A stretch of 64,000 nt of DNA from an uncultured Collinsella sp. (GCA_934668875.1 CAKUON010000012.1:1-64000), one strand, 5' to 3'. Counted from the first letter of the stretch, positions 29,904 to 38,452 are shown. Notes: generated by a model from the letters alone, not told the origin. A program made the numbers and translations.

Positions 29904-30293
29904 TTAGGCAACGAGCCTGCACGCATATTCAATGGCTGCTGCGAGGCCGCCGCTCGATCGTGGTTTAAAGACCATATCGGCGGCGGCCTCGTTTTCGTAT
30001 CCGGCGCCGCGAAGGGCGAGTGCGATACCGGCTTCCAGGAGAAGGGGCAGGCCGCGTTGGCTGGTTGCGATTACTACGGCCTGGTCAAGGGTGCAGCCGA
30101 ACGCCTGACATTGAGCGGCGAGCTCGCCTTGCGCTGGGTCGGGGAGTAGTGCGGTCGCAACACGGCTCGATAACAACGCAAAGGCCGTTCGTTCGTCTGG
30201 GGAAAGGTGTTCGGCCTCAACGACGACAATCTTGGGCTGCACACCGTCTGCGCAACGTGATTTCTGACGCATGCAAATCGAGCAAGCCGACAT
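29904..30293 (-). CDS. small protein resembling the C-terminal part of a Cof-type HAD phosphatase, catalytic residues lost
   Basis: The 129-residue protein starts at the ATG at 30293 with AGGAG six bases upstream. Its second half (DQAVVIATSQRGLPLLLEAG, then AAADMVFKPRSSGGLAAAIE) aligns by eye with the Cof-type HAD motif IV region, which normally reads GDxxNDxxML...G...DGV. Here the acidic residues are replaced (ATSQRG), so it should not be a phosphatase. The N-terminus has a CSICMRQKSRC cysteine cluster. It is divergent from a small XRE gene, with a perfect palindrome between the two starts, so regulation is probably shared. Confidence 0.65.
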   Translation of the reverse strand: MSACSICMRQKSRCADGVQPKIVVVEAEHLSPDERTAFALLSSRVATALLPDPAQGELAAQCQAFGCTLDQAVVIATSQRGLPLLLEAGIALALRGAGYENEAAADMVFKPRSSGGLAAAIEYACRLVA

Positions 30294-30316
30294 AGAAAAC
30301 TCCTGTGTATTCGGCA

Positions 30317-30340
30317 AAACGTAAACTATAGTTTACGTTT
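30317..30340. promoter_or_regulatory. perfect 24-bp palindromic operator
   Basis: The half-site AAACGTAAACTA is followed directly by its exact complement. The palindrome lies between two divergent genes, 24 bp from one start and 30 bp from the other. Autoregulation by the XRE protein is the simple reading. Confidence 0.8.
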
Positions 30341-30369
30341 ATGTTCGGCTCCATTTCAAACTCGTCTGC

Positions 30370-30588
30370 ATGGATGAACGTGCTAAACAGATTCTTGGCA
30401 GGCGGGTCGAAGAGACACGCAGGGACCTTGGTATCTCCAAGGTTGATTTTTGTGTGGCGACAGGAATCAGCCGCCCCTATCTCGACAGAATCGAAGACGG
30501 GACGGCAAATTTCACGCTCAAGGTTCTATTTAAAATCGCACCCGCCCTTGGCATGACGGTGTCAGAGCTTCTCGAGGGTATCGAATAG
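30370..30588 (+). CDS. small XRE-family helix-turn-helix regulator
   Basis: The 72-residue protein is a single HTH_3 domain: GRRVEETRRDLGISKVDFCVATGISRPYLDRIEDG, quoted here in part by its key positions (helix 2 SKVDFCVATG, helix 3 SRPYLDRIE), then LKVLFKIAPALGMTVSELL. It has no effector domain, so the divergent 129-residue protein could be its partner or target. Start codon ATG at 30370; the ribosome site is weak. Confidence 0.85.
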   Translation: MDERAKQILGRRVEETRRDLGISKVDFCVATGISRPYLDRIEDGTANFTLKVLFKIAPALGMTVSELLEGIE

Positions 30589-30909
30589 GGCGTTCCCCCG
30601 CTGCGTTTGACGCTCTTTGGGCGGGTCCCCCTGGCTGCGATGTGCAAAATCGCGAGTATTCAGCACCTGTTCAGCCGTAGATGGTAGCCCGAGCGGCTGG
30701 TGTTGCCTTTTTAACGGTATTTAATCCACACGCTAAATAAAAATGAGGAATAAATATTTACTAGACGGCCCGTTCGTCCTAAAAGTCTGTCTAACAATCA
30801 GCCGATTCTGCGCCTCCGGCGGAGAAATTGCAGAATACTCCGATTTTTGCACGGCCCGAGGGGGAGCACCTGTCGTTTGAGGCTGCGATAAGTGGAACTG
30901 CCTTAGGGA
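30589..30909. other. 321-bp gap without recognised gene
   Basis: An AT-rich tract sits around 30715-30765 between GC-richer flanks. I see no reading frame with a ribosome site, no strong hairpin and no repeat shared with other gaps. It may hold the downstream end of the XRE transcript. Confidence 0.6.
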
Positions 30910-31923
30910 TTACACCATCGGGATACGGTCGTGGTTGACTTGACTGTAGAACAGGCGCTGAATCTCGGCCGCATCACGTGATTGGCCGAGCGCCCACATG
31001 GTCTTGGCCACGAGCGTCTCGGTGGTCATGTCGTCGCCGCGCAAAATGCCCGAATGATCGGCGTAAGCGCGACCAACCTCATAAACGCCCAGATCGAGGC
31101 CCTCTTCGGGGACCTGTGTGGTCATAACGACGGTGCGGCCCGAATCGACCCAGCGGAAAATTGCGTCTTGGAACGACTCGCCCGACTCACCAAACTCGGG
31201 GATACCGCCAATGCCAAAGGTCTCTAGGATTACAGCGTCGTAGCTATCGGCAAGGGCGTCCAATATGCCCGGGTTTACGCCGGGCGTGAGCTTGAGTACA
31301 AATACGCGCGGGTCGATGCTGTCGTAGAAACGCACCGGGTTTTCGCCCTGATGCGTGCCGTGAAGCCCGTTGCGCACGATGCGGTCATTGCGGATATAGG
31401 CGATGGGCGGATAGTTGACACTAATGAACGCGTTAAAGCTCATGGTGCGCTGTTTGCGGGCGCGCGTGCCGGCAATGGCTACGCCGCCAAACACGATTGA
31501 AACGTCGTGCGAGTGCTCGTCGAGCGCATAGAGCAGGCTCTGATACAGGTTGAGCTTGGCGTCGGTGAAAGGATTGCCCATGGGCTTTTGCGATCCGGTG
31601 AGCACGATGGGCTTGGGGCTGTCCTGAATCAGATAGGAGAGCGCCGCCGCGGTGTAGCTCATGGTGTCGGTGCCGTGCAGAATCACGAAGCCGTCGTGGT
31701 CGGCATAACCCTCGACGATGACGTCGCGGATACGCATCCAGTCACTGGGGCGCATATTGGTGCTGTCGATGTTCATGGGCTGCACGACGTCGAGCTCGCA
31801 GAGGCCCAAGATCTCGGGTACGCTCTGGGCGAGCTCCTCACCGGTCAGGGCGGGGGAGAGGCCGTTGCCGTCCTCGGTCGATGCGATGGTGCCGCCCGTG
31901 GCGATGAGAAGGATGCGCTTCAT
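30910..31923 (-). CDS. ansA: L-asparaginase, type I-like
   Basis: The 337-residue enzyme hydrolyses asparagine to aspartate and ammonia. Both active-site threonines are present: LLIATGGTIAS (T12) and the HGTDTM motif (T85, D86), plus the LTGSQKPMGNPFTDA segment of this family. No signal peptide, so cytoplasmic, as for AnsA. The ATG at 31923 follows AGGAA; the extended frame to 31995 is not supported. The flanks hold guaA on the other strand, with a 267-bp divergent region between them. Confidence 0.92.
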   Translation of the reverse strand: MKRILLIATGGTIASTEDGNGLSPALTGEELAQSVPEILGLCELDVVQPMNIDSTNMRPSDWMRIRDVIVEGYADHDGFVILHGTDTMSYTAAALSYLIQDSPKPIVLTGSQKPMGNPFTDAKLNLYQSLLYALDEHSHDVSIVFGGVAIAGTRARKQRTMSFNAFISVNYPPIAYIRNDRIVRNGLHGTHQGENPVRFYDSIDPRVFVLKLTPGVNPGILDALADSYDAVILETFGIGGIPEFGESGESFQDAIFRWVDSGRTVVMTTQVPEEGLDLGVYEVGRAYADHSGILRGDDMTTETLVAKTMWALGQSRDAAEIQRLFYSQVNHDRIPMV

Positions 31924-32190
31924 GCTGGTATTCCTATCGTATTTGCCGCCGCAGAGGCGGAGTCGTTCGGCAGTATTGTGGCACAGGGCGTCCAATGTTC
32001 AAACGTATTACATCATCTGTAACGTTTGGTAACACTTCAATCGCCGTCAAATAGGGCCCAGGTCGTGCGTTTGCCGTGCGCTGATGGCTGCGAGGGACGA
32101 GAAACCCCATATAACGTGTACACTATGAAAGCTGTTTTCGTTTATTCGCGCGGGTGGGCACCGGCTCCCCGCCAACAAGAGGGGGAAACC

Positions 32191-33789
32191 ATGGATCAAA
32201 AGGCTTCCGCAAAGGTCCTCGTACTCGACTTTGGTGCGCAGTACGGTCAGCTCATTGCCCGTCGCGTCCGCGACCTCAACGTGTATTCCGAGATTGTCCC
32301 CTGCGACATCTCGGCCGATGAGATTCGCGAGATGAACGCCTCTGCGCTCATCCTTTCTGGCGGCCCGGCTTCTGTGTATGCCGAGGACGCTCCGTCCATC
32401 GACCCCGCCATCTTTGACCTGGGCCTTCCCGTCCTGGGCTTTTGCTACGGCCATCAGATCACGGCCGTGACGCTCGGCGGCAAGGTTGGCCACTCCGAGG
32501 TGGGCGAGTACGGCCGCGCCACCATCACGCGTACGGCCGGCGCCAAGCTCTTTAACTCCACGCCTATGGAGCAGACCGTGTGGATGAGCCACCGCGATGC
32601 CGTGTCCGAGGTGCCCGAGGGCTTTACCGTTACCGCCAGCACCGACGTGTGCCCGGTTGCCGCCATGGAGTGCGTCGAGCGCAAGATTTTCACCACGCAG
32701 TTCCACCCCGAGGTCAAGCACTCCGAGTACGGTCAGCAGCTGCTGAGCAACTTCCTGTTTGAGATCTGCGGCCTGGAGCCCAACTGGAGCATGGACAACC
32801 TGGTCGAGACCATGACGGCCGAGTTCCGCGAGAAGGTCGGCGACGACCGCGTGATTCTGGCCCTGTCCGGCGGCGTCGACTCCTCCGTCGTGGCTGCGCT
32901 GGGCGCCCGCGCCGTGGGCAAGCAGATGACCTGCGTGTTCATCAACCACGGTCTGCTGCGCAAGGGCGAGCCCGAGCAGGTGGAGGAGGTCTTCACCAAG
33001 CAGTTTGACGTCGACTTTATCCATGTTCACGCCGAGGACCGCTATGCCGAGCTTCTGGCCGGCGTGACCGAGCCCGAGGAGAAGCGTCGCATCATCGGCA
33101 CGCAGTTCTGGAAAGAGTTCTTCGCGGTCGCCCAGCAGCTCGAGTGCGACGGCAAGCCGGTCAAGTACCTGGCTCAGGGCACCATCTACCCCGACATCAT
33201 CGAGTCCGGCGCGCGCAAGACGGGCGGCAAGACGGCCACCATCAAGAGCCACCACAACCTGATTCCGTTCCCCGAGGGCGTGCACTTCGACCTCATCGAG
33301 CCGCTCGACCACTTCTTTAAGGACGAGGTCCGCGCGCTTGGCCTTGCGCTCGGCCTGCCGGGTCACATCGTGTTCCGCCAGCCCTTCCCGGGTCCGGGTC
33401 TGGCCATCCGCATCATCGGCGCGGTCGACAAGGAGAAGCTCGAGATCCTCAAGAACGCCGACGCCATCGTGCGCGAGGAGCTCGACGCCTACAACCAGCG
33501 TCTGTTTGAGCAGACCGGCGAGCGCAACTCCGAGCACAACTGCTGGCAGTACTTCGCGGTTCTGCCCGACATCAAGTCCGTCGGCGTTATGGGCGACGAG
33601 CGCACCTACCAGCGTCCGATCATCCTGCGTGCCGTCGAGTCCAGCGATGCCATGACCGCCGACTGGGCCAAGCTGCCCTACGACGTCTTGGCCCGCATCT
33701 CCGGCCGTATCGTGGCCGAGGTTCCCGGCGCCAACCGCGTGTGCTACGACATCACGTCCAAGCCGCCCGCGACCATCGAGTGGGAGTAG
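32191..33789 (+). CDS. guaA: GMP synthase (glutamine-hydrolysing)
   Basis: The 532-residue enzyme converts XMP to GMP. The N-terminal class I amidotransferase has C85 in LGFCYGHQI and a histidine in FHPEVKHS. The ATP pyrophosphatase P-loop is LSGGVDSS (225-232), and the C-terminal dimerisation domain ends NRVCYDITSKPPATIEWE. Length is normal (E. coli 525). The ATG at 32191 follows GAGGGGGAAA. A 24-codon sequence homologous to its own 3' end lies 21.5 kb downstream (55249-55320), suggesting that the guaA 3' end has been an integration or recombination site. Confidence 0.96.
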   Translation: MDQKASAKVLVLDFGAQYGQLIARRVRDLNVYSEIVPCDISADEIREMNASALILSGGPASVYAEDAPSIDPAIFDLGLPVLGFCYGHQITAVTLGGKVGHSEVGEYGRATITRTAGAKLFNSTPMEQTVWMSHRDAVSEVPEGFTVTASTDVCPVAAMECVERKIFTTQFHPEVKHSEYGQQLLSNFLFEICGLEPNWSMDNLVETMTAEFREKVGDDRVILALSGGVDSSVVAALGARAVGKQMTCVFINHGLLRKGEPEQVEEVFTKQFDVDFIHVHAEDRYAELLAGVTEPEEKRRIIGTQFWKEFFAVAQQLECDGKPVKYLAQGTIYPDIIESGARKTGGKTATIKSHHNLIPFPEGVHFDLIEPLDHFFKDEVRALGLALGLPGHIVFRQPFPGPGLAIRIIGAVDKEKLEILKNADAIVREELDAYNQRLFEQTGERNSEHNCWQYFAVLPDIKSVGVMGDERTYQRPIILRAVESSDAMTADWAKLPYDVLARISGRIVAEVPGANRVCYDITSKPPATIEWE

Positions 33790-33891
33790 CGGGAACTGTG
33801 TTCTGAACTCGCGTTTTAGTGCTGCCGAGTATCGTCTGATGCTGTTTTTACATCGCCGCAAAGCAAAGCCACCAGCGAAATAACGGGAATA

Positions 33892-33924
33892 AAGGCCTCC
33901 GAACCCTCTGGTTCGGAGGCCTTT
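33892..33924 (+). terminator. intrinsic terminator of guaA
   Basis: The stem AAGGCCTCCGAACC / GGTTCGGAGGCCTT is followed by TT, 103 bases after the guaA stop. Confidence 0.85.
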
Positions 33925-33983
33925 TCCTTGCATTCCTACCCGAAAACGACTCCTCGTCGAAGCCCTCCGAGCATCGGGCGGCA

Positions 33984-34424
33984 CTATCGAGCGTGGGCGT
34001 TCTCGTAGGCCTCTTTAATCTCTGGCGGCAAACCGTCTGGAATCAGCGCCTTCAGCTCAGCCTCGTTATCGCCTTGATTTAGCTGCTCGTAGTACCAGCA
34101 TTTGAACTTCAGCATGTCGAGCGCGCGGTTCATGCCCGCGATCTCCGACTCCATGTGGGCCTTCCGCTCCTCGAACATGGCCTTGCGCTGGGGGTATGTT
34201 GATGGGCCCTCTGCGCACCATTCCATGAACAGCCGGATATCCCTGATCTCCATCCCCGCCTTCTTTAGGCATTCGATGACTCGAAGCGCCTCGAGTTCCT
34301 TGTCGCCAAATCGGCGAATGCCGGATGCCCGCTCCAATCCCGGGAACAATCCCTGCTTGTCGTAATATCGCAGCGTTGAAGCGGGCAAACCGAACATTTC
34401 CGCCACCTGTCCGATTGTGTACAT
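33984..34424 (-). CDS. MerR-family transcriptional regulator
   Basis: The 146-residue protein has the MerR N-terminal DNA-binding domain (YTIGQVAEMFGLPASTLRYYDKQGL, key RYYDKQGL) and a long dimerisation helix ending in a short C-terminal segment with PDGLPPEIKEAYENA. Effector-binding metal cysteines of the MerR/CueR kind are absent; C70s-region cysteines are isolated, so a small-molecule or redox signal is more likely. It is divergent from the flavodoxin/CMD-cupin pair, with a dyad in the shared promoter region. Confidence 0.9.
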   Translation of the reverse strand: MYTIGQVAEMFGLPASTLRYYDKQGLFPGLERASGIRRFGDKELEALRVIECLKKAGMEIRDIRLFMEWCAEGPSTYPQRKAMFEERKAHMESEIAGMNRALDMLKFKCWYYEQLNQGDNEAELKALIPDGLPPEIKEAYENAHAR

Positions 34425-34458
34425 GGCTCCTCCGAAACAATGTCGAATTCATTCCTTG

Positions 34459-34478
34459 ACTTAAAGTCAGGTTTAGGT
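34459..34478 (+). promoter_or_regulatory. MerR-type operator overlapping the -35 region
   Basis: The dyad ACTTAAA-N6-TTTAGGT has one mismatch. It overlaps a TTGACT -35 box at 34456-34461. A -10-like TACCTT 19 bases after it would give the long spacer typical of MerR-activated promoters. Confidence 0.65.
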
Positions 34479-34529
34479 ATTACCTTCATTCTCGTCAATG
34501 TAAATCGGGAGCGCAAGGGGTGTTCCGTA

Positions 34530-35069
34530 ATGGGCAAGACGGTTTTGATAGTTTCTTCAAGTCCACGAAAGAATGGCAATTCTGAGACGCTGGCGGAGGC
34601 TTTCGCCAACGGCGCGCGGGAGGCAGGTCACAGCGTTGAGACCGTGCGTCTGCGCGAGAAGCAAATGGGCTTCTGCAAGGGCTGCCTTGCCTGCCTAAAG
34701 CTGGGGCACTGCGTCATCCAAGACGATGCCGTGGAAATTGCCGCCAAGATGCACGATGCGGATGTGTTGGTGTTCGCAACGCCCGTCTACTACTACAGCG
34801 TTTGCGGCCAGCTCAAGACCATGCTGGACCGCGCTAACCCGCTTTTTGGCTCCGATTATGCATTCACCGAGGCATATCTGTTGGCGACGGCGGCGGAGAA
34901 CGGGCGCTCGACCTTCGACGGCGCGAAAAAGGCAGTGCAGGGATGGGTTGACTGCTTCTCCCGCTGCACGCTCGCTGGAACGGTTTTCGCCGGCGGCGTG
35001 AACGGCGTGGGCGCAATCGCCGGGCATCCCGCTCTGGAGCAGGCGCGGCGAATGGGCATGGGAATCTAG
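34530..35069 (+). CDS. flavodoxin-like NADPH-dependent FMN reductase family protein
   Basis: The 179-residue flavoprotein has the FMN phosphate loop (SSSPRKNGNSETLAEAF), a CKGCLACLKLGHC cysteine cluster typical of iron-sulfur flavoprotein relatives, and VFATPVYYYSVCGQLKTMLDR for the isoalloxazine site. The cysteine spacing (C-x2-C-x2-C-x5-C) is of the kind seen in both reductases and iron-sulfur flavoproteins; cofactor beyond FMN is uncertain. The ATG at 34530 follows AAGGGG. It is the first gene after the MerR-controlled promoter and is followed 63 bp later by the CMD-cupin gene. Confidence 0.87.
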   Translation: MGKTVLIVSSSPRKNGNSETLAEAFANGAREAGHSVETVRLREKQMGFCKGCLACLKLGHCVIQDDAVEIAAKMHDADVLVFATPVYYYSVCGQLKTMLDRANPLFGSDYAFTEAYLLATAAENGRSTFDGAKKAVQGWVDCFSRCTLAGTVFAGGVNGVGAIAGHPALEQARRMGMGI

Positions 35070-35132
35070 CCGGGTCGCATGGCCGCGCGGAAACAGATTT
35101 GTGTCAAAACCATCGACAGGAGGAAATCGATC

Positions 35133-35897
35133 ATGGCAATTAAGCAGACGGCGGGCAGAGATGCCCTGGGGGAGTTCGCTCCCAAATTCGCACAGCTCAA
35201 CGACGACGTGCTTTTCGGCGAGGTGTGGAGCCGAGAGAGTGAGCTCTCCCTGCGCGACCGCAGCGTGGTGACAGTGGTTGCCCTGATGTCGCAGGGACTG
35301 ACGGACTCTTCGTTCAAATATCACCTGACGTCCGCAAAGAACAACGGCGTGACTAAGGCGGAGATAGCGGAGATCCTTACGCACGCGGCGTTTTACGCAG
35401 GCTGGCCCAAGGCATGGGCGGCCTTCCGCATGGCGAAGGAGGTCTGGGCGGACGACGACGCCGCCGACGCAAAGGCGCAGCACCAAAATGAGATGGCGTT
35501 TCCCATCGGTGCCCCCAACGACGCGTTCGCGAAGTACTTTATCGGTCAAAGCTACCTCGCGCCCCTTTCCACCGAGCAGGTCGGCGTCTACAACGTGACG
35601 TTCGAGCCTGGTTGCCGCAACAATTGGCACACCCATCACGCCAAAAGCGGCGGCGGGCAGATCCTCGTCTGCGTGGCCGGCCGAGGGTTTTACCAGGAAG
35701 GGGGCAAGCCGGCACAGGAGCTGCGCCCCGGCGACGTGGTCAACATCGCCCCGGGAGTGAAGCACTGGCACGGCGCCGCGCCCGACAGCTGGTTCTCACA
35801 TCTCGCGTTGGAGGTTCCGGGCGAGGAGACCTCCGACGAGTGGTTGGAGCCTGTGGGTGATGAGGAATATCTCAAAGCGACTAACAAAGAGGCTTAA
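35133..35897 (+). CDS. carboxymuconolactone decarboxylase domain fused to a cupin
   Basis: The 254-residue protein has an N-terminal CMD/AhpD-like helical domain (SLRDRSVVTVVALMSQGLTD, TKAEIAEILTHAAFYAGWPKA) and a C-terminal cupin barrel. The cupin metal site is visible as WHTHHAKSGGGQ, then a VKHWHGAAPDSWF motif. AhpD's CxxC pair is absent, so peroxidase activity of that kind is not expected. AGGAGG precedes the ATG at 35133. Together with the upstream flavodoxin and the MerR gene it forms a compact unit found, in my knowledge of the families, as a common stress or detoxification arrangement. Confidence 0.9.
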   Translation: MAIKQTAGRDALGEFAPKFAQLNDDVLFGEVWSRESELSLRDRSVVTVVALMSQGLTDSSFKYHLTSAKNNGVTKAEIAEILTHAAFYAGWPKAWAAFRMAKEVWADDDAADAKAQHQNEMAFPIGAPNDAFAKYFIGQSYLAPLSTEQVGVYNVTFEPGCRNNWHTHHAKSGGGQILVCVAGRGFYQEGGKPAQELRPGDVVNIAPGVKHWHGAAPDSWFSHLALEVPGEETSDEWLEPVGDEEYLKATNKEA

Positions 35898-35908
35898 GCC
35901 TAGTTGCG

Positions 35909-36757
35909 CTACCCGTCGCGTTGCTGTGCCGCCGAGAGCAGCGCGCCCAAATCGGCCCGGATCGCCTCCGCCTTGCTTCCGAGCTGCAGCGGAGCCGAGT
36001 CGCCCGTGATGTTTACGCTCAACAGGTGCGCATCCGGCAGCTTTGCGGTCATGCTCCAGAACGGGAGCGTGATGATGTCCGGGGTCATCTCGCCCACGCC
36101 AAGCTCCAGCAACAGCACACGGCCACTGCTGTGCTCGCGCACAAAGCGCTCGTATCGTTCGAGGTTCTCGCGCCATACCTCGCCTTGCAAAAACGTGTCG
36201 TCGCGCACCCACGGCGTAAACTGCCAGCCGCAGTGCGGGCATCGGGGGACATCCGCGCTTCGGATTTCGAACCCCGCCATGCCCGCAAGCATGCGCTCGA
36301 CGTAGGGACTTGCGTCGAAGAGCTCGTCACAGCATGGTTGCTTGCATTGAAGGTGTGCAAAACTCCCCTGGTAGTTGCAGACTCTCTCGGCGGGAAACGT
36401 CTTCTCGACCTGGGTGTCCACGTTGGTGCTCAGGATAAAGTAGTCCTTGTGGGCGATGAGGGAGCGCAGGTCGAGATAGGGCTGTGAGGCCGGCTCGCTC
36501 AGCATGAAATGGATGTATCGCGCGTAGTAGGCCCATTGCTGCTCGAGGCTGGGGTAGAGGTGGTAGAAGCCGTCGAAAAGGCTCTTAAAGCCAAATGCTC
36601 GCTGCCAGTCCTCCATTCCGGCACGCGTCATGCCCGCGCGGTTGTAATGGTTGAACCCGGCGGCGCTCGACATGCCCGAGCCGATGCCGACGACGATGGC
36701 GTCGGCATCGTCGATAAGGCTTCGAAGCCTATCTGCTGCTCTTTCTAGAGACGGCAT
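35909..36757 (-). CDS. SirTM-like sirtuin with zinc ribbon, third of three
   Basis: The 282-residue protein has the sirtuin NAD-binding loop (VVGIGSGMSSAAGF), the STNVDTQ motif with N112 and D114, and NYQG, where Q130 replaces the catalytic histidine of deacetylase sirtuins. A four-cysteine zinc site is formed by C138/C142 (or C143) and C173/C176. LELGVGEMTPDI and SVNITGD follow in the second NAD half. Class M sirtuins (SirTM) are known to have this glutamine and to act as protein ADP-ribosyltransferases; that activity is inferred by similarity. GAGGAGG precedes the ATG, which overlaps the previous gene by 13 bases. It converges with the CMD-cupin gene. Confidence 0.85.
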   Translation of the reverse strand: MPSLERAADRLRSLIDDADAIVVGIGSGMSSAAGFNHYNRAGMTRAGMEDWQRAFGFKSLFDGFYHLYPSLEQQWAYYARYIHFMLSEPASQPYLDLRSLIAHKDYFILSTNVDTQVEKTFPAERVCNYQGSFAHLQCKQPCCDELFDASPYVERMLAGMAGFEIRSADVPRCPHCGWQFTPWVRDDTFLQGEVWRENLERYERFVREHSSGRVLLLELGVGEMTPDIITLPFWSMTAKLPDAHLLSVNITGDSAPLQLGSKAEAIRADLGALLSAAQQRDG

Positions 36758-37443
36758 TGGACGACCTCCTCAAAAGCCGGTGCCATATCGCCATCAACGA
36801 GAATGGTCTCACATGAAGCATCGGGCGCCATGGCCTGGCTGTAGTTGAACACGATATAGGTGGTGTGCTCGCAGGCGTTTGCGATCTGAGCGAGCATGCG
36901 CTTTATGACGCCGTTGTGCAGCCCCACGCCAAGCTCGAGGATGGCAACCCTGTCGTTGCGATGGGTTCGCACAAGGCGCGCAAGCTCTTCGAGCTGGGCC
37001 GCGGCGATGGCGTCTGGATGAGTGAGACGCAGCTCGTCGATCGACGTGCGCGTGCTCCCCTCCGTCTCGAGCACGCGGTTCTCGTCGAACCCTGCGCGAG
37101 CAAAATGCCCGTCGATATTGCAGGTGATTACGAAAGAGTCCGCATGCTCCGTAAGATGCCGCAGTGTGTTCATGAGCGGGCTGGGCTCATATTCGAGATA
37201 CTCCTTTTGATGGAATCGCTCGGCCCATCGACGTCGCACGTTTGCATCCGGGGAGGCGAGCCCCTGCAGTATGCAGCCGATGCCGTCAGCCTGAGCGAGG
37301 TCCCCGTACGCCTCCCAAAAATGATCATCGGCGCGGAAGAGGTTGAGCCCCTCCGCCATGTCGAGCCCGTTGCTGGCGCCGATGACGATCAGATCCGCCT
37401 CGGCAAGCGCCCGACCGATGCGAGCGGCCTTTACCGTTTCCAT
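36745..37443 (-). CDS. reduced sirtuin-like protein without zinc ribbon, second of three
   Basis: The 232-residue protein aligns in layout with its neighbours. It has an altered NAD loop (LIVIGASNGLDMAEG), ITCNIDGHF with N109 and D111, LETEGS with a glutamate (E128) at the place of the catalytic His/Gln, and VAILELGVGLHNGV. The whole zinc-ribbon insertion is missing. It is therefore a shortened and possibly inactive or regulatory member. It starts three bases after the stop of the upstream sirtuin gene and overlaps the start of the next, so all three are surely translated from one mRNA. Confidence 0.8.
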   Translation of the reverse strand: METVKAARIGRALAEADLIVIGASNGLDMAEGLNLFRADDHFWEAYGDLAQADGIGCILQGLASPDANVRRRWAERFHQKEYLEYEPSPLMNTLRHLTEHADSFVITCNIDGHFARAGFDENRVLETEGSTRTSIDELRLTHPDAIAAAQLEELARLVRTHRNDRVAILELGVGLHNGVIKRMLAQIANACEHTTYIVFNYSQAMAPDASCETILVDGDMAPAFEEVVQCRL

Positions 37444-37446
37444 GCG

Positions 37447-38412
37447 CTACCTTCCCAGCGTCTTGCGCACGTCGGCGAGCACGTCGGCGATGTCGGCGCG
37501 GATCGCCATGCCTCGGCCCTCGATCGCACGGGGCAGAAAGCGTGTCTTGTTGTTCACGGCGATGTAGCTCGCTTGCGGCAACTGCGCCGTGAGAGCCCAG
37601 AACGGCTCCTGGATAAACGCAGGCGTGATGCGACCCACGCCCAGCTCGAGGAAAAGAATCTTCTGATGCGCGTGCGCGTCAAGCCAGTCAGACGCCTTGC
37701 GGTACTGCTCCTCGTAGAGTTCGCCTTGCAAAAAGTTGCCGTAGCCGCGAACCCAGGGGAACGCTTCGGCCCCGCAGTGCGGGCAGCGCGGCACGAGCTC
37801 TGTTGGAACCTCTAGGTCGTCTCCTATGGCCTCGATCATGCGGGAGACGGGCTCGGTCGCATCCCATACGTCATCGGTGCAGCAGCGGGAGCACTGGAAG
37901 AAGCGGTGGTCGCCCTGGATCTCCGCCACCTTCTCCCACGGGTAGATCTTTACGAACTGCGTGTCCTGGTTAGTGGTGAGCACAAAGAAGTCCTTCTTAG
38001 CAAGGATGGCGTCGAGGTCCTTGTAGGGCTTGCGCAGCGGGGCGTTGAGCGTGGTGTCGAGGAAGGTGGCAAGATAGCCCCAGCGCGCCTCGGCGGTAGG
38101 CCAGCGATAGAATGAACCCTCGAAAGCACCCTTGAAGCCATAGCGCTCGGCGAACTTGCCGAAATGCCTACGATAGGTCGCGTTGTCCTCGTAGTAGAAG
38201 TCGCCGCCGCCCGCCGCGGAGAGACCGGAGGCACCGCCCACAAGCACGCAATCGGCCTCCTCGACCATGCGGACAAAGTCCTTGATCTGCTGGTCGTAGG
38301 GCTTGGGCTCGCGGTCACTCAGGTCGTAGGGCGTGCCACCGCCGCGGTAGGCTGCCTGATGGGAAAACGATCGGTTGGTGAGCTCGATAACGAGCTGCTC
38401 GTACAGAGTCAC
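37447..38412 (-). CDS. SirTM-like sirtuin with zinc ribbon, first of three
   Basis: The 321-residue protein has an NAD loop VLVGGASGLSAAGGG, LTTNQDTQ with N148 and D150, EIQGD with Q166 at the catalytic position, a zinc site from C174/C177 and a CPHCG pair, and LELGVGRITPAFI. The N-terminal 40 residues are extra relative to the third gene. The start is GTG at 38412, with AGAAGG before it. An upstream in-frame ATG at 38463 would place the TetR-type operator (38433-38452) inside the coding region, which is unlikely. It is the promoter-proximal gene of the sirtuin operon. Confidence 0.85.
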   Translation of the reverse strand: MTLYEQLVIELTNRSFSHQAAYRGGGTPYDLSDREPKPYDQQIKDFVRMVEEADCVLVGGASGLSAAGGGDFYYEDNATYRRHFGKFAERYGFKGAFEGSFYRWPTAEARWGYLATFLDTTLNAPLRKPYKDLDAILAKKDFFVLTTNQDTQFVKIYPWEKVAEIQGDHRFFQCSRCCTDDVWDATEPVSRMIEAIGDDLEVPTELVPRCPHCGAEAFPWVRGYGNFLQGELYEEQYRKASDWLDAHAHQKILFLELGVGRITPAFIQEPFWALTAQLPQASYIAVNNKTRFLPRAIEGRGMAIRADIADVLADVRKTLGR

Positions 38413-38432
38413 TGGATACCTTCTTTCGGCTA

Positions 38433-38452
38433 TTATAGACAGGTGTCTATAA
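38433..38452. promoter_or_regulatory. TetR-type palindromic operator
   Basis: The arms TTATAGACA / TGTCTATAA are exact, with a 2-bp centre. It lies 20 bp before the GTG of the sirtuin operon and 103 bp before the divergent TetR gene. Confidence 0.78.

Noticed and set aside
32047-33984. 645-codon open frame antisense to guaA
   Set aside because: Same reasoning: it lies opposite guaA, with no start signal and no recognisable domain.
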